Positions 11,220 through 21,540 of a DNA stretch of 64,000 nucleotides are shown one piece after another (the first letter of the stretch is position 1; every line of letters begins with the position of its first letter). The notes beneath the pieces were generated by a model. That model made no database searches. It had not been told where the DNA came from and saw only the letters and a list, made by a program, of their open reading frames with translations. Location: positions 19,805,227 to 19,869,226 of the forward strand of contig NC_080056.1 of NCBI RefSeq assembly GCF_026212465.1, written 5' to 3'. This stretch comes from Amaranthus tricolor. Lineage: Eukaryota > Streptophyta > Magnoliopsida > Caryophyllales > Amaranthaceae. The translations under genes were made by a program, and so were the position numbers.

Positions 11220-11297
11220 TTGCAAATCAATGACCAGCGGTTTGAAGATGCAGAAGAAATGGACCACGAAGATGATAAAAATGACAACCCTCATTGA
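11220..11297 (+). CDS. ICln, last exon with stop codon
   Basis: Twenty-five codons plus TGA. The peptide starts LQINDQRFEDAEEM and ends in an acidic tail, the conserved C-terminus of plant ICln. It follows the phase-0 end of the exon at 3127-3215 (…SVLE), giving the family motif LE-LQINDQRFEDAEEM across the junction. This pairing shows that the 8-kb stretch between is an intron. Large intronic elements in opposite orientation are often tolerated in plants, so the gene may still work. Confidence 0.9.
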   Translation: MQINDQRFEDAEEMDHEDDKNDNPH

Positions 11298-11784
11298 TTT
11301 AGTTGAGATGCAAATATTTGTTGGATATCTTAATGACCCTTACGCGATTTTGATCTTTCTATACTTAGTTAAGAGTTGTTGTTTTGTTAGTTGATTGTGA
11401 TTGTGTAATGTAAGGATCCTCTGGAAAAGAGGTCATCAAGCTGTGTGGTTAACTCTCAATTAAAGATCTGGTTAACTCTCAATTGGAGGCTTGAGGCGGT
11501 CGTGTAAAGTTTTGCGCTTTCTGTTATGGTCCTTCTCCCATGCATCGTCTCAGGTTTTGCGTTAATATATTTGGAGCTAAAGTTTTTTTTGGCTGAGTTA
11601 TAAATATTTGAATAATTATTAAACCTTGGCACTTGAGTCTTTTATATTTTGTGAAGTTGCTGATAATGTTTAATCGTTTCTAATAATTTTTGGGCCTTAA
11701 GCGAAAAATAGAAAAAGACCTTTGTATAATCAAAGAATTGGGACTTTTTGTTTAACTATAGTTGAATTTTTATATATCATATTG
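11298..11784 (+). other. ICln 3' UTR and downstream spacer
   Basis: No further coding is seen. It contains T-rich stretches compatible with a plant 3' UTR (to roughly 11700), but no canonical AATAAA that I would call with confidence. Confidence 0.5.
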
Positions 11785-12032
11785 CCTCCCTTTCTATTTG
11801 AACGTGCCATTTGGTTTTTGGACATTATTTATCATTCACTCTTAATTTGTATTTACTTTTAATCCGTAAGTTAAAACATAGTCAAATGAGATCTTATTTG
11901 ATTCGTCGCAACGTAAGGTTTATTAAAATTAGTTTTCATAATTTTTAATTATACACAGTTAGAAATATTAAGAGTAGCATTGGTGCATTGGTAGTGTTCA
12001 AAGCAAATGGAACATTTGAAAAAGAGAGGGAG
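11785..12032. mobile_element. Stowaway-like MITE, copy 1
   Basis: Ends are inverted: CTCCCTTTCTATTTGAACGT on the left and, inverted on the right, CTCCCTCTCTTTTTCAAATG, both then running into (C)CATTTG. TA follows on the right (12033-12034); the left flank has decayed. The interior matches a second copy at 44165-44413 (both contain taaaacatagtcaa(a/g)tgagatct). CTCCCT ends and a TA target are typical of Tc1/mariner-derived Stowaway MITEs. Confidence 0.7.
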
Positions 12033-12045
12033 TATTATACTTACT

Positions 12046-12112
12046 TCCTCCGTTATACTATACTTGCTACATTTGACTTTTTACGCGAACTAATGTGTTA
12101 TTTTGATCATTT
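12046..12112. mobile_element. Fragment of a second Stowaway-like MITE (one end)
   Basis: The sequence acttcctccgttatactata and the following cttgctacatttgac look like one end of a common plant Stowaway-like family. The opposite end was not found nearby. The nearby candidate Helitron 3' terminus at 12145 suggests a later rearrangement, but this is inference. Confidence 0.35.
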
Positions 12113-12144
12113 ATATATGTTAAACTAGATACATCTAGAAACTA

Positions 12145-12185
12145 CTAGTTGTGGGGCTGCGTGTTACACATGTGGTTCCCAAGTT
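12145..12185 (-). terminator. Candidate Helitron 3' end: hairpin plus CTAG
   Basis: The minus strand reads gggaaccacatgtg, taa, cacgcagcccc and then eight bases later CTAG followed by host T. The arms pair as GGG/CCC and a GTG/CAC-type inner stem with mismatches between. Helitron 3' ends are expected to carry a short hairpin just before CTRR. The imperfect stem limits confidence. Confidence 0.4.
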
Positions 12186-12539
12186 ACACTATCGATTTGA
12201 TGATAATAGTGTGCTTAATTTTAGTTTTACCAATATATTAGTTCAACAATCCGCTAGGCATAATTAAACAAGAAAATAACGTACCTAAATCAATATCCAT
12301 TGCTAAAGACAAAACACATGGAATTGATAAGCAAGTTATGTTAACATACAACCGAATGTATGTGTGTTGACATATTAATAAGCAAATTGTAGCAAATATG
12401 GCCAAAATAGAGTGTTCAAAATGCAATGTTCATACGCGGAGCATTTGCTTAAAAGTCTAAATAAAATAGGCATCATATTTTGCAACAGGTAGTGAAGAAT
12501 TTTACGAGCTGAAGTCAGGTGGGTGAAGATTCGACATGA

Positions 12540-13290
12540 GAAATATCTAAGCTGCGATGCACTTTAACCCTAACTTTAGATACATCAGGTAATACCGACT
12601 CATAGTTTGGTAGTTGGGAGTTAAGTGGAGTGATGATTGAAGACGGAGTGGATAGCACATTGAGCTCTCACCTTTTCTTTGGGGTATTTTCTTTCCATCT
12701 AATGCTACGACTTTTGATGAAGGACTTTTTGTCAGCAATATTTTTTTGTTTTTTTGGTTCTTTTGCAATCACTGGCTCAAGCGAAATTGACGTTAACATC
12801 CATTTGAGAACTCCGTTCTTTGCTAAAGCTGTAGTTAGTCCAAGTTCAATGTATATAGGCTTAGCTCTACGTGCTTCCGCGATTTCTTCATAAGAGGTTA
12901 TCTGGTTTTGTTGTAAAAAGATAGCTCAATGAGAATATAGTGTTAGTTTAAGTCAGATTTTACTGATGTAGTGACTTACATAAGTTTTAGGAGCATATAG
13001 GTCATCGATTGTTTTTCCAAAAAGCTGTGCATTGGTGTCGCTAAAGGCTATGAGATTTATAGTTCCAATATTATCTTGGGCATCGAAACTAAGAGTTAGT
13101 CTGAAATTGTAAACATGAATTAATATATATTGATAAGCGATACAACAGATTTAATGAAGAACTTTGAAATATAATAGTGTAAAATCCACAAAGTGAGTGA
13201 AAATCAAATGATGACATGATTCTGCCAATCCCAAAATCAAGTGTAATATCCATTTCAGATACTTTTTCTACTTTTAAATGATTTTCCAAA
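12540..13290 (-). pseudogene. Helitron-carried RPA1-like OB-fold gene (fragment)
   Basis: On the minus strand, 13105-12960 encodes FRLTLSFDAQDNIGTINLIA, then FSDTNAQLFGKTIDDLYAPK, matching the C-terminal OB fold of RPA 70-kDa-type proteins (single-stranded DNA binding). Downstream pieces (12900-12547) give a basic tail with KKQKNIADKKSF and a stop near 12547. Plant Helitrons often carry RPA-like genes next to the Rep-helicase, which fits this position. Frame changes and stops make it non-functional, or at least multi-exonic and unverified. Confidence 0.65.
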
Positions 13291-13801
13291 TATATTTAAA
13301 AAGGGGTCTTTCCAAAAAAGAAAACACATATAAAACAAGTAGAAAAACTAAAAGCTAATATCTTTTTTGCACAGTTTTGATGACAATCTATCGGAAAGCG
13401 TTTATAACCAAAGCGTGCGGAGACTAAGTTGTGCAATAAACATCGCAAGTTTTGGAAACAAGAGGTTAAGTAAAAAAATTTTTTATTGACATAATCCATT
13501 GAAAGGGATACATTTAGAGGAGGTCTATCAAGCACCATATTACTAAGCGTTTGAATAAAATGATGAAACCATGACAACAACACAAATGGCTACATATTTA
13601 ATCTAGTGTTTCCAAAACGTTACCCATCTAAACAAGCCTAAAGCAATCATGATAAGGTTAAAAAATTTTTAATGCATATATTGAATACTATTCAAAAGTT
13701 GTGCATAACACAAAGATCCCAAAAGCAATCAGAGTAGAACTTCAGCAGCTGGGTTCGTCTAGATTTGAACTACACCCATTTGATCAAAATCTAAACGTCA
13801 A
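13291..13801. other. Helitron spacer left of the Copia insertion
   Basis: A minus-strand frame at 13583-13296 is open but unrecognised; a weak CHQNC motif may be part of the RPA zinc ribbon. The rest is AT-rich. It ends in the target sequence gtcaa (13797-13801). Confidence 0.45.
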
Positions 13802-14551
13802 TGAAATGAACGCCAATATCGTTACGATGCTAAGAACAAACAACAATGAACAAAACAAAGTTTGACAATGTAACTAAAAAGGACACAAAGATTTAAGGAG
13901 GTTCACCAAATGATGGCTACGTCCTCCGTGGTGTGTAGTTTCTGTTTATATTATATCAAAAGAATACAAACAACACTTCTTAATAAAGAATTACAATTGA
14001 GAAAGAGATAACAAACAAAATGGCTATGTGTTTGGCTTAGGGGTTGTGTTTGATGTTTTTGATGTGTGAGTATGAGAGCTCTATTTATAGTACTAGGTAC
14101 ATGAAGATGAATAGCTCACATGAATACATAGTTAATATTGAGTAATGAATACTATGAAATAACTCTAAGGATTTGAAAGGTCGAAAACAAGCATCCCATG
14201 CATACCAGAGGATCCGCTCGACCGGATCAGAGAGCTCGCTCGGTCAAGCGGCTCGATCGAGCGAGTATCAGCCAAAATTGGGGCATTCTGTCTGACCGCT
14301 CGACCTACCAAAATGACTCGCTCGGTCGAGCGGGTAGGTCGAGCGACCTTACTGCTTCCTCTGTCAGAATTTGATCGAGCATACAATAAATCAAACCCTT
14401 TCATTTTCTTCATTAATCTTCATTAACACTCATAATTCTTCATGAATACTCCACACATAATTACACCCATTTAGTTGCCATCATCCAAGAGTTACACTCA
14501 TGAATTCAACCCTTTAATGTGCACTCAAGTCACACACTACCATTCATAACA
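13802..14551 (-). repeat. 3' LTR of Copia A
   Basis: 750 bp, TG...CA, starting TGAAATGAACGCC on plus. It contains TATA-like CTATAAATAG on minus (14081-14090) and a CG-rich block (about 14205-14345) packed with GCTCGAC/TCGAGCG motifs. Confidence 0.95.
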
Positions 14552-14646
14552 ATCTCCACCTTAACTTGAGTTCACCCAAGTCAAAACATTCATTAATCCA
14601 CTTCATAATAAAAAACATACACACCTCAAAAATGCCCAAGAGGGCA

Positions 14647-17600
14647 TTATTTCAAGCAAGGAGCTAAACCTACCAAGTCAACACATAATTCAAACTTGGT
14701 AGTAGGTAATGACTTTGTCATCATGTCGGCCGGATTTTCCGTAGTGTCAATCTTCTTCAATAACACCCTTTTGTGCTCAACTTCATCTCGAATGAAATTA
14801 TACTTAATATCAATGTGCTTGGACCTTCTATGAAATGTATTTTGATTTCTAGCCAAATGAATTGCACTTTGACTATCACAATGCACACTTACCTCACACA
14901 CCTTATTGCACATTTCACCAACAAGACCTTTAAGCCATTTTGCACACTTACCTCACACACCTTATTGAATGACTCGGCCACGGCTATGTACTCCGCTTCG
15001 GTTGTAGAGAGAGCAACCACATCTTGCAGCGATGATTGCCAACTTATCGCCGAACCACCCAAAGTGAACACGAACCCACTTGTGGACTTTCTATTATCTA
15101 GATCACCACCATAATCCGAGTCACAAAACCCGGTTAGCTTGCTTGCATTCTTCCCATACATGAGAAAAACATTAGAAGTATCTTTCAAATACCTCAATAA
15201 CCACTTTAGTGCCTCCCAATGTCCCTTCTCCGGATTAGACATATATCTACTCACCAAACTCACCGCATGAGCAATGTCGGGTCTAGAACATACCATAGCA
15301 TACATAACGCTACCAACGGCACTAGTGTATGGAATTCTTACCATTTGCTCTTCATCCGCCTTTGTTTGTGGACACAAATTCTTGGATAATTTGAAATGAG
15401 AAGCAAGAGGAGTAGACACACCTTTAGCATCATCCATAGAGAAACGTTGCACAACTTTCTCAATGTATTTCCTTTGACTAAGGTATAGGATACCCTTAGC
15501 CCGATCTCTCAAAATCTCCATCCCAAGAATCTTCTTGACTTCACCAAGATCTTTCATATCAAATTCACTTGAAAGCAACTCTTTCAAGTTCTCCACCTTA
15601 AACAAAGAACTACATGCTACTAGCATGTCATCAACATATAAGAGCAAATATAATAAAGAACCATCTTCAAACTTCTTAAAATAGACACAACTATCATAAG
15701 AACTTCTAATAAAATCATGTGAAATCATAAAGGAATCAAACCTTTTGTACCATTTCCTTGGAGATTGCTTCAACCCATACAATGACCTCTTCAATCTACA
15801 CACATGATTCTCCTTACCGGCCACCTCAAAACCTTCTGGTTGCTTCATAAACATTTCTTCTTCAAGCTCACCGTGAAGAAAAGCCGTTTTTACATCCAAT
15901 TGATGTAACTCCAAATCCTCCATCGCCACCAAAGCAAGCAATGCCCTTATAGAAGAGTGTTTCACCACCGGTGAGAAAACCTCATGAAAATCAACACCCT
16001 CAATTTGAGAGTATCCCTTTGCAACTACGCTTTCTTTGTAGATGGGAGGAATATTACTAGAAGGACCCTCCTTCCTCTTGAATATCCACTTGCACCCCAC
16101 AATTTTCTTTTTCTTTGGTGCAACAACGATATCCCAAGTTCCATTCTTTGCTAGAGACTCCATCTCTCGCTTCATAGCAATCAACCACTTGCTTGAGTCA
16201 TTTGAGGCCATAGCCTCCTTGTACGTACTTGGTTCATTTAACCCTTCGACTTCGCTAGCAATGTTGAGAGCATAAACCACATAATCACACTCTTCAATAT
16301 ACCTCTTTGGAGCCATGATCTTCCTTCTTTGCCTAGTTATGGACAAAGGAGGAGACCTTTGTTGAACATCATCATAATTTTTCTCATCATCAATATTAGA
16401 AGGTTGAACCTCCACTTGTGCATCATCATTTACATCATTATCAAAAGATTTTTCAACACTAGATACAAGCATGCTATTTTCATCAAAAACAACATCTCTC
16501 GACACAATTATTTTCTTTGATTCATTACACCACACCCTATACCCCTTTACACCCACTCCATATCCCACAAAAATACCTTTGCTAGCCCTAGGTTCTAACT
16601 TACCATCATTTACATGAATATAAGCTGGACAACCAAAAATCCTAAGACTAGAATAGTTTACCGGAGTGTTGTACCACACTTCTTGTGGCGACTTGAATTT
16701 CAAGGCGGTATGAGGTGAACGATTGATCAAATAACATGTCGTAGCCACCGCTTCGGCCCAAAATTGCTTCCCCAAATTGGCTTGTTTTAGCATGCATCTA
16801 GCTCTATCCAATAATGTTTTATTCATACTCTCCGCAACACCATTTTGTTGAGGACGACCTGCACAAGTTCTATGTCTAACAATACCTTCATTAGAACAAT
16901 ATTTGAGAAATTTATTATCAAGAAATTCAAGACCATTGTCGGTTCTTAAGGTCTTGATGCTCCTACCGGTTTTCTTTTCAATCATCTTCTTCCATTCCAA
17001 GAAGACATCAAACACTTCATTTTTATGTTTTATAAAATAACACCAAACTTTCCTAGAGAAATCATCAATAAAGGTCATCATGTAACTACAACCACTAAGG
17101 GAGGGCATTCGAGAAGGCCCCCACAAATCGGAATGGACATAATCTAAAATTTCCTTAGTGTTGTGAACGGCGGGCTTGAAACTAACTCTCTTGTGTTTCC
17201 CATAAACACAATGTTCACAAAAACCAAGGTTCCCAAATTTCTTTCCATCAAATAAACCTTGTTTAGAGAGTTCAAACATACCTCTTTCGCCCATGTGACC
17301 AAGCCTCAAGTGCCAAAGTTTGGTGTCATGATCGGACATTGTGCTTGTGGAAACGTTTGCTGAGCCAAGAATGGTTGAACCTTGAAGAGCATACAAACTC
17401 CCATTCAACTTCCCTTTCATTACAACTAGTGAGCCTTTGGCAATCTTCATAACTCCACCTTCACAAGTGATTCTACACCCGATCTTATCAAGAGTACTCA
17501 AAGACAAAAGATTCTTTTTCAACCCTGGGACATACCTTACATCGGTTAAGGTCCTCACAATCCCATCAAACATCTTCACTCTAATGCTCCCAATCCCAAC

Positions 17601-17780
17601 AACCTTACAAATAGTGTTGTTTCCCATGGTAACATTTCCCCCATCAAGACTTTCAAAAGTATGGAAGAAAGTTTTGTTGGGAGTCATGTGGAATGTGCAC
17701 CCCGAATCAAGAATCCATTCATTATTATCTTTGTACTCATGAGTGGAAACTAAAACATCACCATCATCACTATCATTCAC
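14647..17780 (-). pseudogene. Copia A pol: protease, integrase, RT, RNase H
   Basis: The frame from 17780 to 14889 is open for 963 codons: protease WILDSGCTFHM (about residue 25), pre-integrase LWHLRLGHMGERG, integrase HSDLWGPS, LRTDNGLEF and GRPQQNGVAE, RT LHQLDVKTAFLHGE and YVDDMLVAC, and RNase H GFCDSDYGGD and STTEAEYIAVAE. Motif set and LTR features fit the TNT1-94-like (Tork) group. Near the end, a 26-bp sequence is present twice (about 14884-14909 and 14941-14966), which shifts the frame; the normal C-terminus (HCDSQSAIHLARN…RRSKHIDIKYNFIRDEV) continues in 14913-14647. This is in frame with gag upstream but for one stop. Confidence 0.92.
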
Positions 17781-17843
17781 ATAACTAGCATTGGCATTGC
17801 TAGTTCCTTCCCTAGCCTCTTCCTCATTTTTCTTTTTAAGCTT

Positions 17844-18647
17844 CTAACAATCCTTCTTGATGTAGCCCTTAAGCTTGCAATAATTACAAGTTTTATTTTT
17901 ATTTGGCCTAATGGACTTGGACCTCCCTTTACCCTTGTTTCCACTCCCACTAGTGGAACCTTTCTCTTGTGACCTCCCTCTCACAAACAACCCATCACTA
18001 GCATTGCTTTGTGACTTTTGTGATAATTGTGAATCAATAAGGTCCCTTTGTGTTAAGGCACTCTTCACATCATCACTACTCAAATTATCTCTACCATTGA
18101 GTAGAGTTTCTCTAAAATTTTTATAAGAAGAGGGTAGAGAACATAAAAGATAAATTACCAAGTCTTCATCATCAAGATTGACATCAATGTTTTGCAAATC
18201 CATAACAATGGAATAAAACTCATCTAAGTGAGGTTTCAAAGGTTTACCTTCCTCCAAGCGTAAATCGTAGAGTCTACTTTTCAAAAGTAGCCTATTGGTA
18301 ACACTCTTGGCCATGTAGAGTGATTCCAACTTCTCCCATATACTCTTGGTTGTTGTTTCTTTAACAACCTCTCTTAGAACTTCATTGGAAAGGCATAATT
18401 GAATTGCCGATAATGCCTTGGTGTCTATCTCTTCCCATCTCGATGCGGACATTCCTTCCGGCATCTTATCTACACCATCAATGGCCTTATGCACACCATT
18501 TTGAATCAAAATGGCTCTCATTTTGACTTGCCATAAGCCAAAATTTACATTTCTATCAAACTTCTCAATGTCGAGCTTCATTGTAGTCATGATTCTCAAA
18601 TAATAATTTCTTAAAACACCGTAAGAAACAACTTGGCTCGATACCAA
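17844..18647 (-). pseudogene. Copia A gag (closed by an amber stop)
   Basis: 267 codons: a UBN2-type gag (KLDIEKFDRNVNFGLWQVKM, WEKLESLYMAKSVTNRLLLK, LKPHLDEFYSIVMDL), then a basic linker and a zinc knuckle CNYCKLKGYIKKDC in which the usual His is Tyr. A TAG directly after the knuckle (17844-17846 complement) separates it from pol, which continues in the same frame. Family members are normally one gag-pol frame, so the stop is probably a mutation. The first Met shown sits at the PBS edge; the Met at about 18588 (MKLDIEKFDRN) is the likelier start. Confidence 0.88.
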
Positions 18648-18648
18648 T

Positions 18649-19398
18649 TGAAATGAACGCCAATATCGTTACGATGCTAAGAACAAACAACAATGAACAA
18701 AACAAAGTTTGACAATGTAACTAAAAAGGACACAAAGATTTAAGGAGGTTCACCCAATGATGGCTACGTCCTCCGTGGTGTGTAGTTTCTGTTTATATTA
18801 TATCAAAAGAATACAAACAACACTTCTTAATGAAGAATTACAATTGAGAAAGAGATAACAAACAAAATGGCTATGTGTTTGGCTTAGGGGTTGTGTTTGA
18901 TGTTTTTGATGTGTGAGTATGGGAGCTCTATTTATAGTACTAGGTACATGAAGATGAATAGCTCACATGAATACATAGTTAATATTGAGTAATGAATACT
19001 ATGAAATAACTCTAAGGATTTGAAAGGTCGAAAACAAGCATCCCATGCATACCAGAGGATCCGCTCGACCGGATCAGAGAGCTCGCTCGGTTGAGCGGCT
19101 CGATCAAGCGAGTATCAGCCAAAACTGAGGCATTATGTCTGACCGCTCGACCTACCAAAATGACTCGCTCGGTCGAGCGGGTAGGTCGAGCGACCTTACT
19201 GCTTTCTCTGTCAGAATTTGATCGAGTATACAATAAATCAAACCCTTTCATTTTCTTCATTAATCTTCATTAACACCCATAATTCTTCATGAATACTCCA
19301 CACATAATTACACCCATTTAGTTGCCATCATCCAAGAGTCACACTCATGAATTCAACCCTTTAATGTGCACTCAAGTCACACACTACCATCCATAACA
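18649..19398 (-). repeat. 5' LTR of Copia A
   Basis: 750 bp, the same length as the other copy, with about 14 base differences, several of them C/T or G/A in the CG-rich block. It directly precedes PBS and gag on the minus strand. Confidence 0.95.
18928..18937 (-). promoter_or_regulatory. TATA box of the Copia A 5' LTR
   Basis: CTATAAATAG on the minus strand, the only strong TATA motif in the LTR. It is conserved in the 3' LTR (14081-14090) and in the solo LTR (31873-31882, plus strand). Confidence 0.6.
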
Positions 19399-19403
19399 GT
19401 CAA

Positions 19404-19559
19404 TGCACTTGCACATCATGTCTTTTTGCAATGAATTAGATACGGATATTAGGGAGGACAGCAGGAGAAGTAGTGGAGAACAGTCCTGAAATGTTTGATT
19501 TTGTAGGCAATGGAGAAGCGAGAGCAGCTGTATCACTTGGGTCTATGATCTTTGATGAA
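19404..19559. other. Helitron spacer between helicase and RPA-like gene
   Basis: Joins 13801 across the Copia A target site. A short plus-strand frame is open, but nothing recognisable is encoded. Confidence 0.4.
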
Positions 19560-20243
19560 TTATTGGATTAAAGTGTCCCACTTGTGCCTGGATGCTTTGT
19601 GAAGCAAGCTGCTCTCTTTAAGTAAAAATAACACATTATGTATGTATATATGTTGTATTATATTATATAAAAAATATAACAACATTAGTAAGGCTTGGTG
19701 CCTGGCTACAATCTTCCTACGACTTTTCATCAAGCACCCAAATCTTGCTTGCTTTTTTGGCTCTTGAAAGAGCAACATATAACTGACCATGCGAAAAGCA
19801 TACTTGCCAAATATATATTCCAACTTCTTGAAGAGTTTATCCCTGTGATTTATTGATAGTCATAGCAAAACACAGCTTAATTGGGAACTGCATTCATTGA
19901 AATTGGAATGGGTATCCGGATGATTTAGGTGCTCTAAGAGTAATGTGCGGTAACAAGACAAGCTCACCCTTCGAAAATCATGTTGAAATTTTGCATTGAA
20001 TAAGATTCGGCATATTCTACAAATAAGGCGCGTTCCATTACATAAGTCGCTTGATGGATCAAGATTTCATAGTAGAATGACCGGGCAGTTTAGCTTTAGA
20101 ACCAATTCATGTGAACTCATTCTTCCAGGAACAACTCTGGCGTTGCACTCGCAACGAATATTTGAGGATAAACTTGTTTTAGTATATCATCTATGCTAAC
20201 AGAGGATTCTCCACACAACAATCTGAAGGTTGATAGGTAATAC
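19560..20243 (-). pseudogene. Helitron helicase, C-terminal motifs
   Basis: Minus-strand reading contains SIDDILKQVYPQIF, then FPIKLCFAMTINKSQG (superfamily 1 motif V), GIYIWQVCFSHGQLYVALSR (motif VI) and AKKASKIWVLDEKS. PIF1-type helicases of Helitrons end with exactly this order. Several stops are present. The upstream part of the same protein resumes at 29189 (NIRACEDPAFLNFLL-like), so the 8.9-kb block between is an insertion. Confidence 0.85.
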
Positions 20244-21540
20244 AGGGTTTTTACACGTCGCTAATACTAGACCTTAACTAAACAATATTTATGACACTAT
20301 AATACAACTACAACTAGATAGATGAATCCACCCTAGGTTGGCCTATATGAACTTATGAAAAGCTAGGTCAAGGGAGATCAAACGACAATCAATCGAGACA
20401 CTCTAGATGATGAAATGAAGTTTGTGACCCTATAAATCACACGAGCAACCTATAATCGCCATATGTCTCCTAAGCAGTGGTAGGACAAGATTCATATTGA
20501 ATATCAATTAATTAATCAACGACAACCTCAACCCTAACCTAACACATGAAGAATAAGACCAAAAACCTAAGGTTTCACCAAACCAAAACCCCTAAGAAAG
20601 CTACTCACACATACTAGAAATAACTAGGACAAATCAAGTAAATAGAAGCATGATTGAAATCATAAAGAACTAGAAACAAACCAACAAGAAACAATGAAGA
20701 AAGCAATAAATGATAGCAAGCAATATTGAAGAACGAGTAAAACAATAAATGCAACAACTACTCTACCTAATGTAAAGAAAGCAATGAAGCATTAAATGAA
20801 AGTATTGAAAGACATAAAAGCAATAAAGATAAACAAAACTTACATAAACCCAAAGCTTGAAGCATTGAACAAGAAAAACAAAAAAATGCAATGCTTGAAG
20901 ATAAATGAAAGCAATAAAGAAAGTTTTAAAATCTAAACTAAGGCATAAATGAAATGGAAAACAATAAAGAGTTGATGTTCTATGTTGAGATGGAGTCTCT
21001 CAAAGTAGGCATAAAAGATATACTCAGATAATGGGCGGTATATATAGCCTAAGGATAAAAGAAACAACATCCCTAAAATAGCCCACGACATAAGGCTTGT
21101 GAAGAAAATAAAATGCGTAGGACTTAATCTCCGTTTGCCCGAATGGGGCCCCATTCGGGGTTTCCAGTGCGTTTGAGTATAATTCTTAGACATTGAACAT
21201 TCATTCGCCTGAACGGGCTTTTCATTCGTTCTAGCCTTTCCCATTCGCCCGAATAGGGCACTATTCGCCACTTCCAGGAACATTTCAAGCCTTCCATGTA
21301 GAGCAAGAAGCTTCATTCGCCCGAGCAAGCCACCATTCAACCGAATGGGGGTCAAATGGCTTAAACTCCTTCTCAAAATGTGTCTTTGAAGTGCCGGAAG
21401 GACTTTGAACTTTTCGAGGCCCTTGGGGATGACTTAGAATGCTTGGTAAAGCTTTGATACGCGTGTCTCATCTTCGATAATAGTGCGAAACCTCGAACTC
21501 ACGCTACTTGACCTGAGATCTCCAAAAACACCAAATTTAA
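20244..21540 (-). repeat. LTR-like fragment of an unidentified retroelement
   Basis: Non-coding, 1.3 kb. On the minus strand it has a promoter-like GGCTATATATACCGCCC (about 21035-21051), followed by a long pyrimidine-rich leader, as in an LTR. Upstream of that TATA it carries repeated CG-containing palindromic motifs (attcgcccgaatgggg-type, 21130-21360). It replaces the first 730 bp expected of the adjoining 5' LTR. I could not find its termini or a target duplication, so it may be a solo LTR or a deletion remnant. Confidence 0.45.

Larger units (their letters stand above)
13802..19398 (-). mobile_element. Copia retrotransposon A (TNT1-94-like), nearly complete
   Basis: The element is 5597 bp with two 750-bp LTRs (13802-14551, 18649-19398) and a perfect 5-bp duplication gtcaa (13797-13801, 19399-19403). 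The PBS beside the 5' LTR reads TTGGTATCGAGCC on the minus strand; the PPT beside the 3' LTR reads AAGGTGGAGAT. Coding order is gag, protease, integrase, RT, RNase H. About 14 differences between the LTRs were counted by eye (about 2%), so insertion is fairly recent. A solo LTR of this family sits at 31412-32161. Confidence 0.95.
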
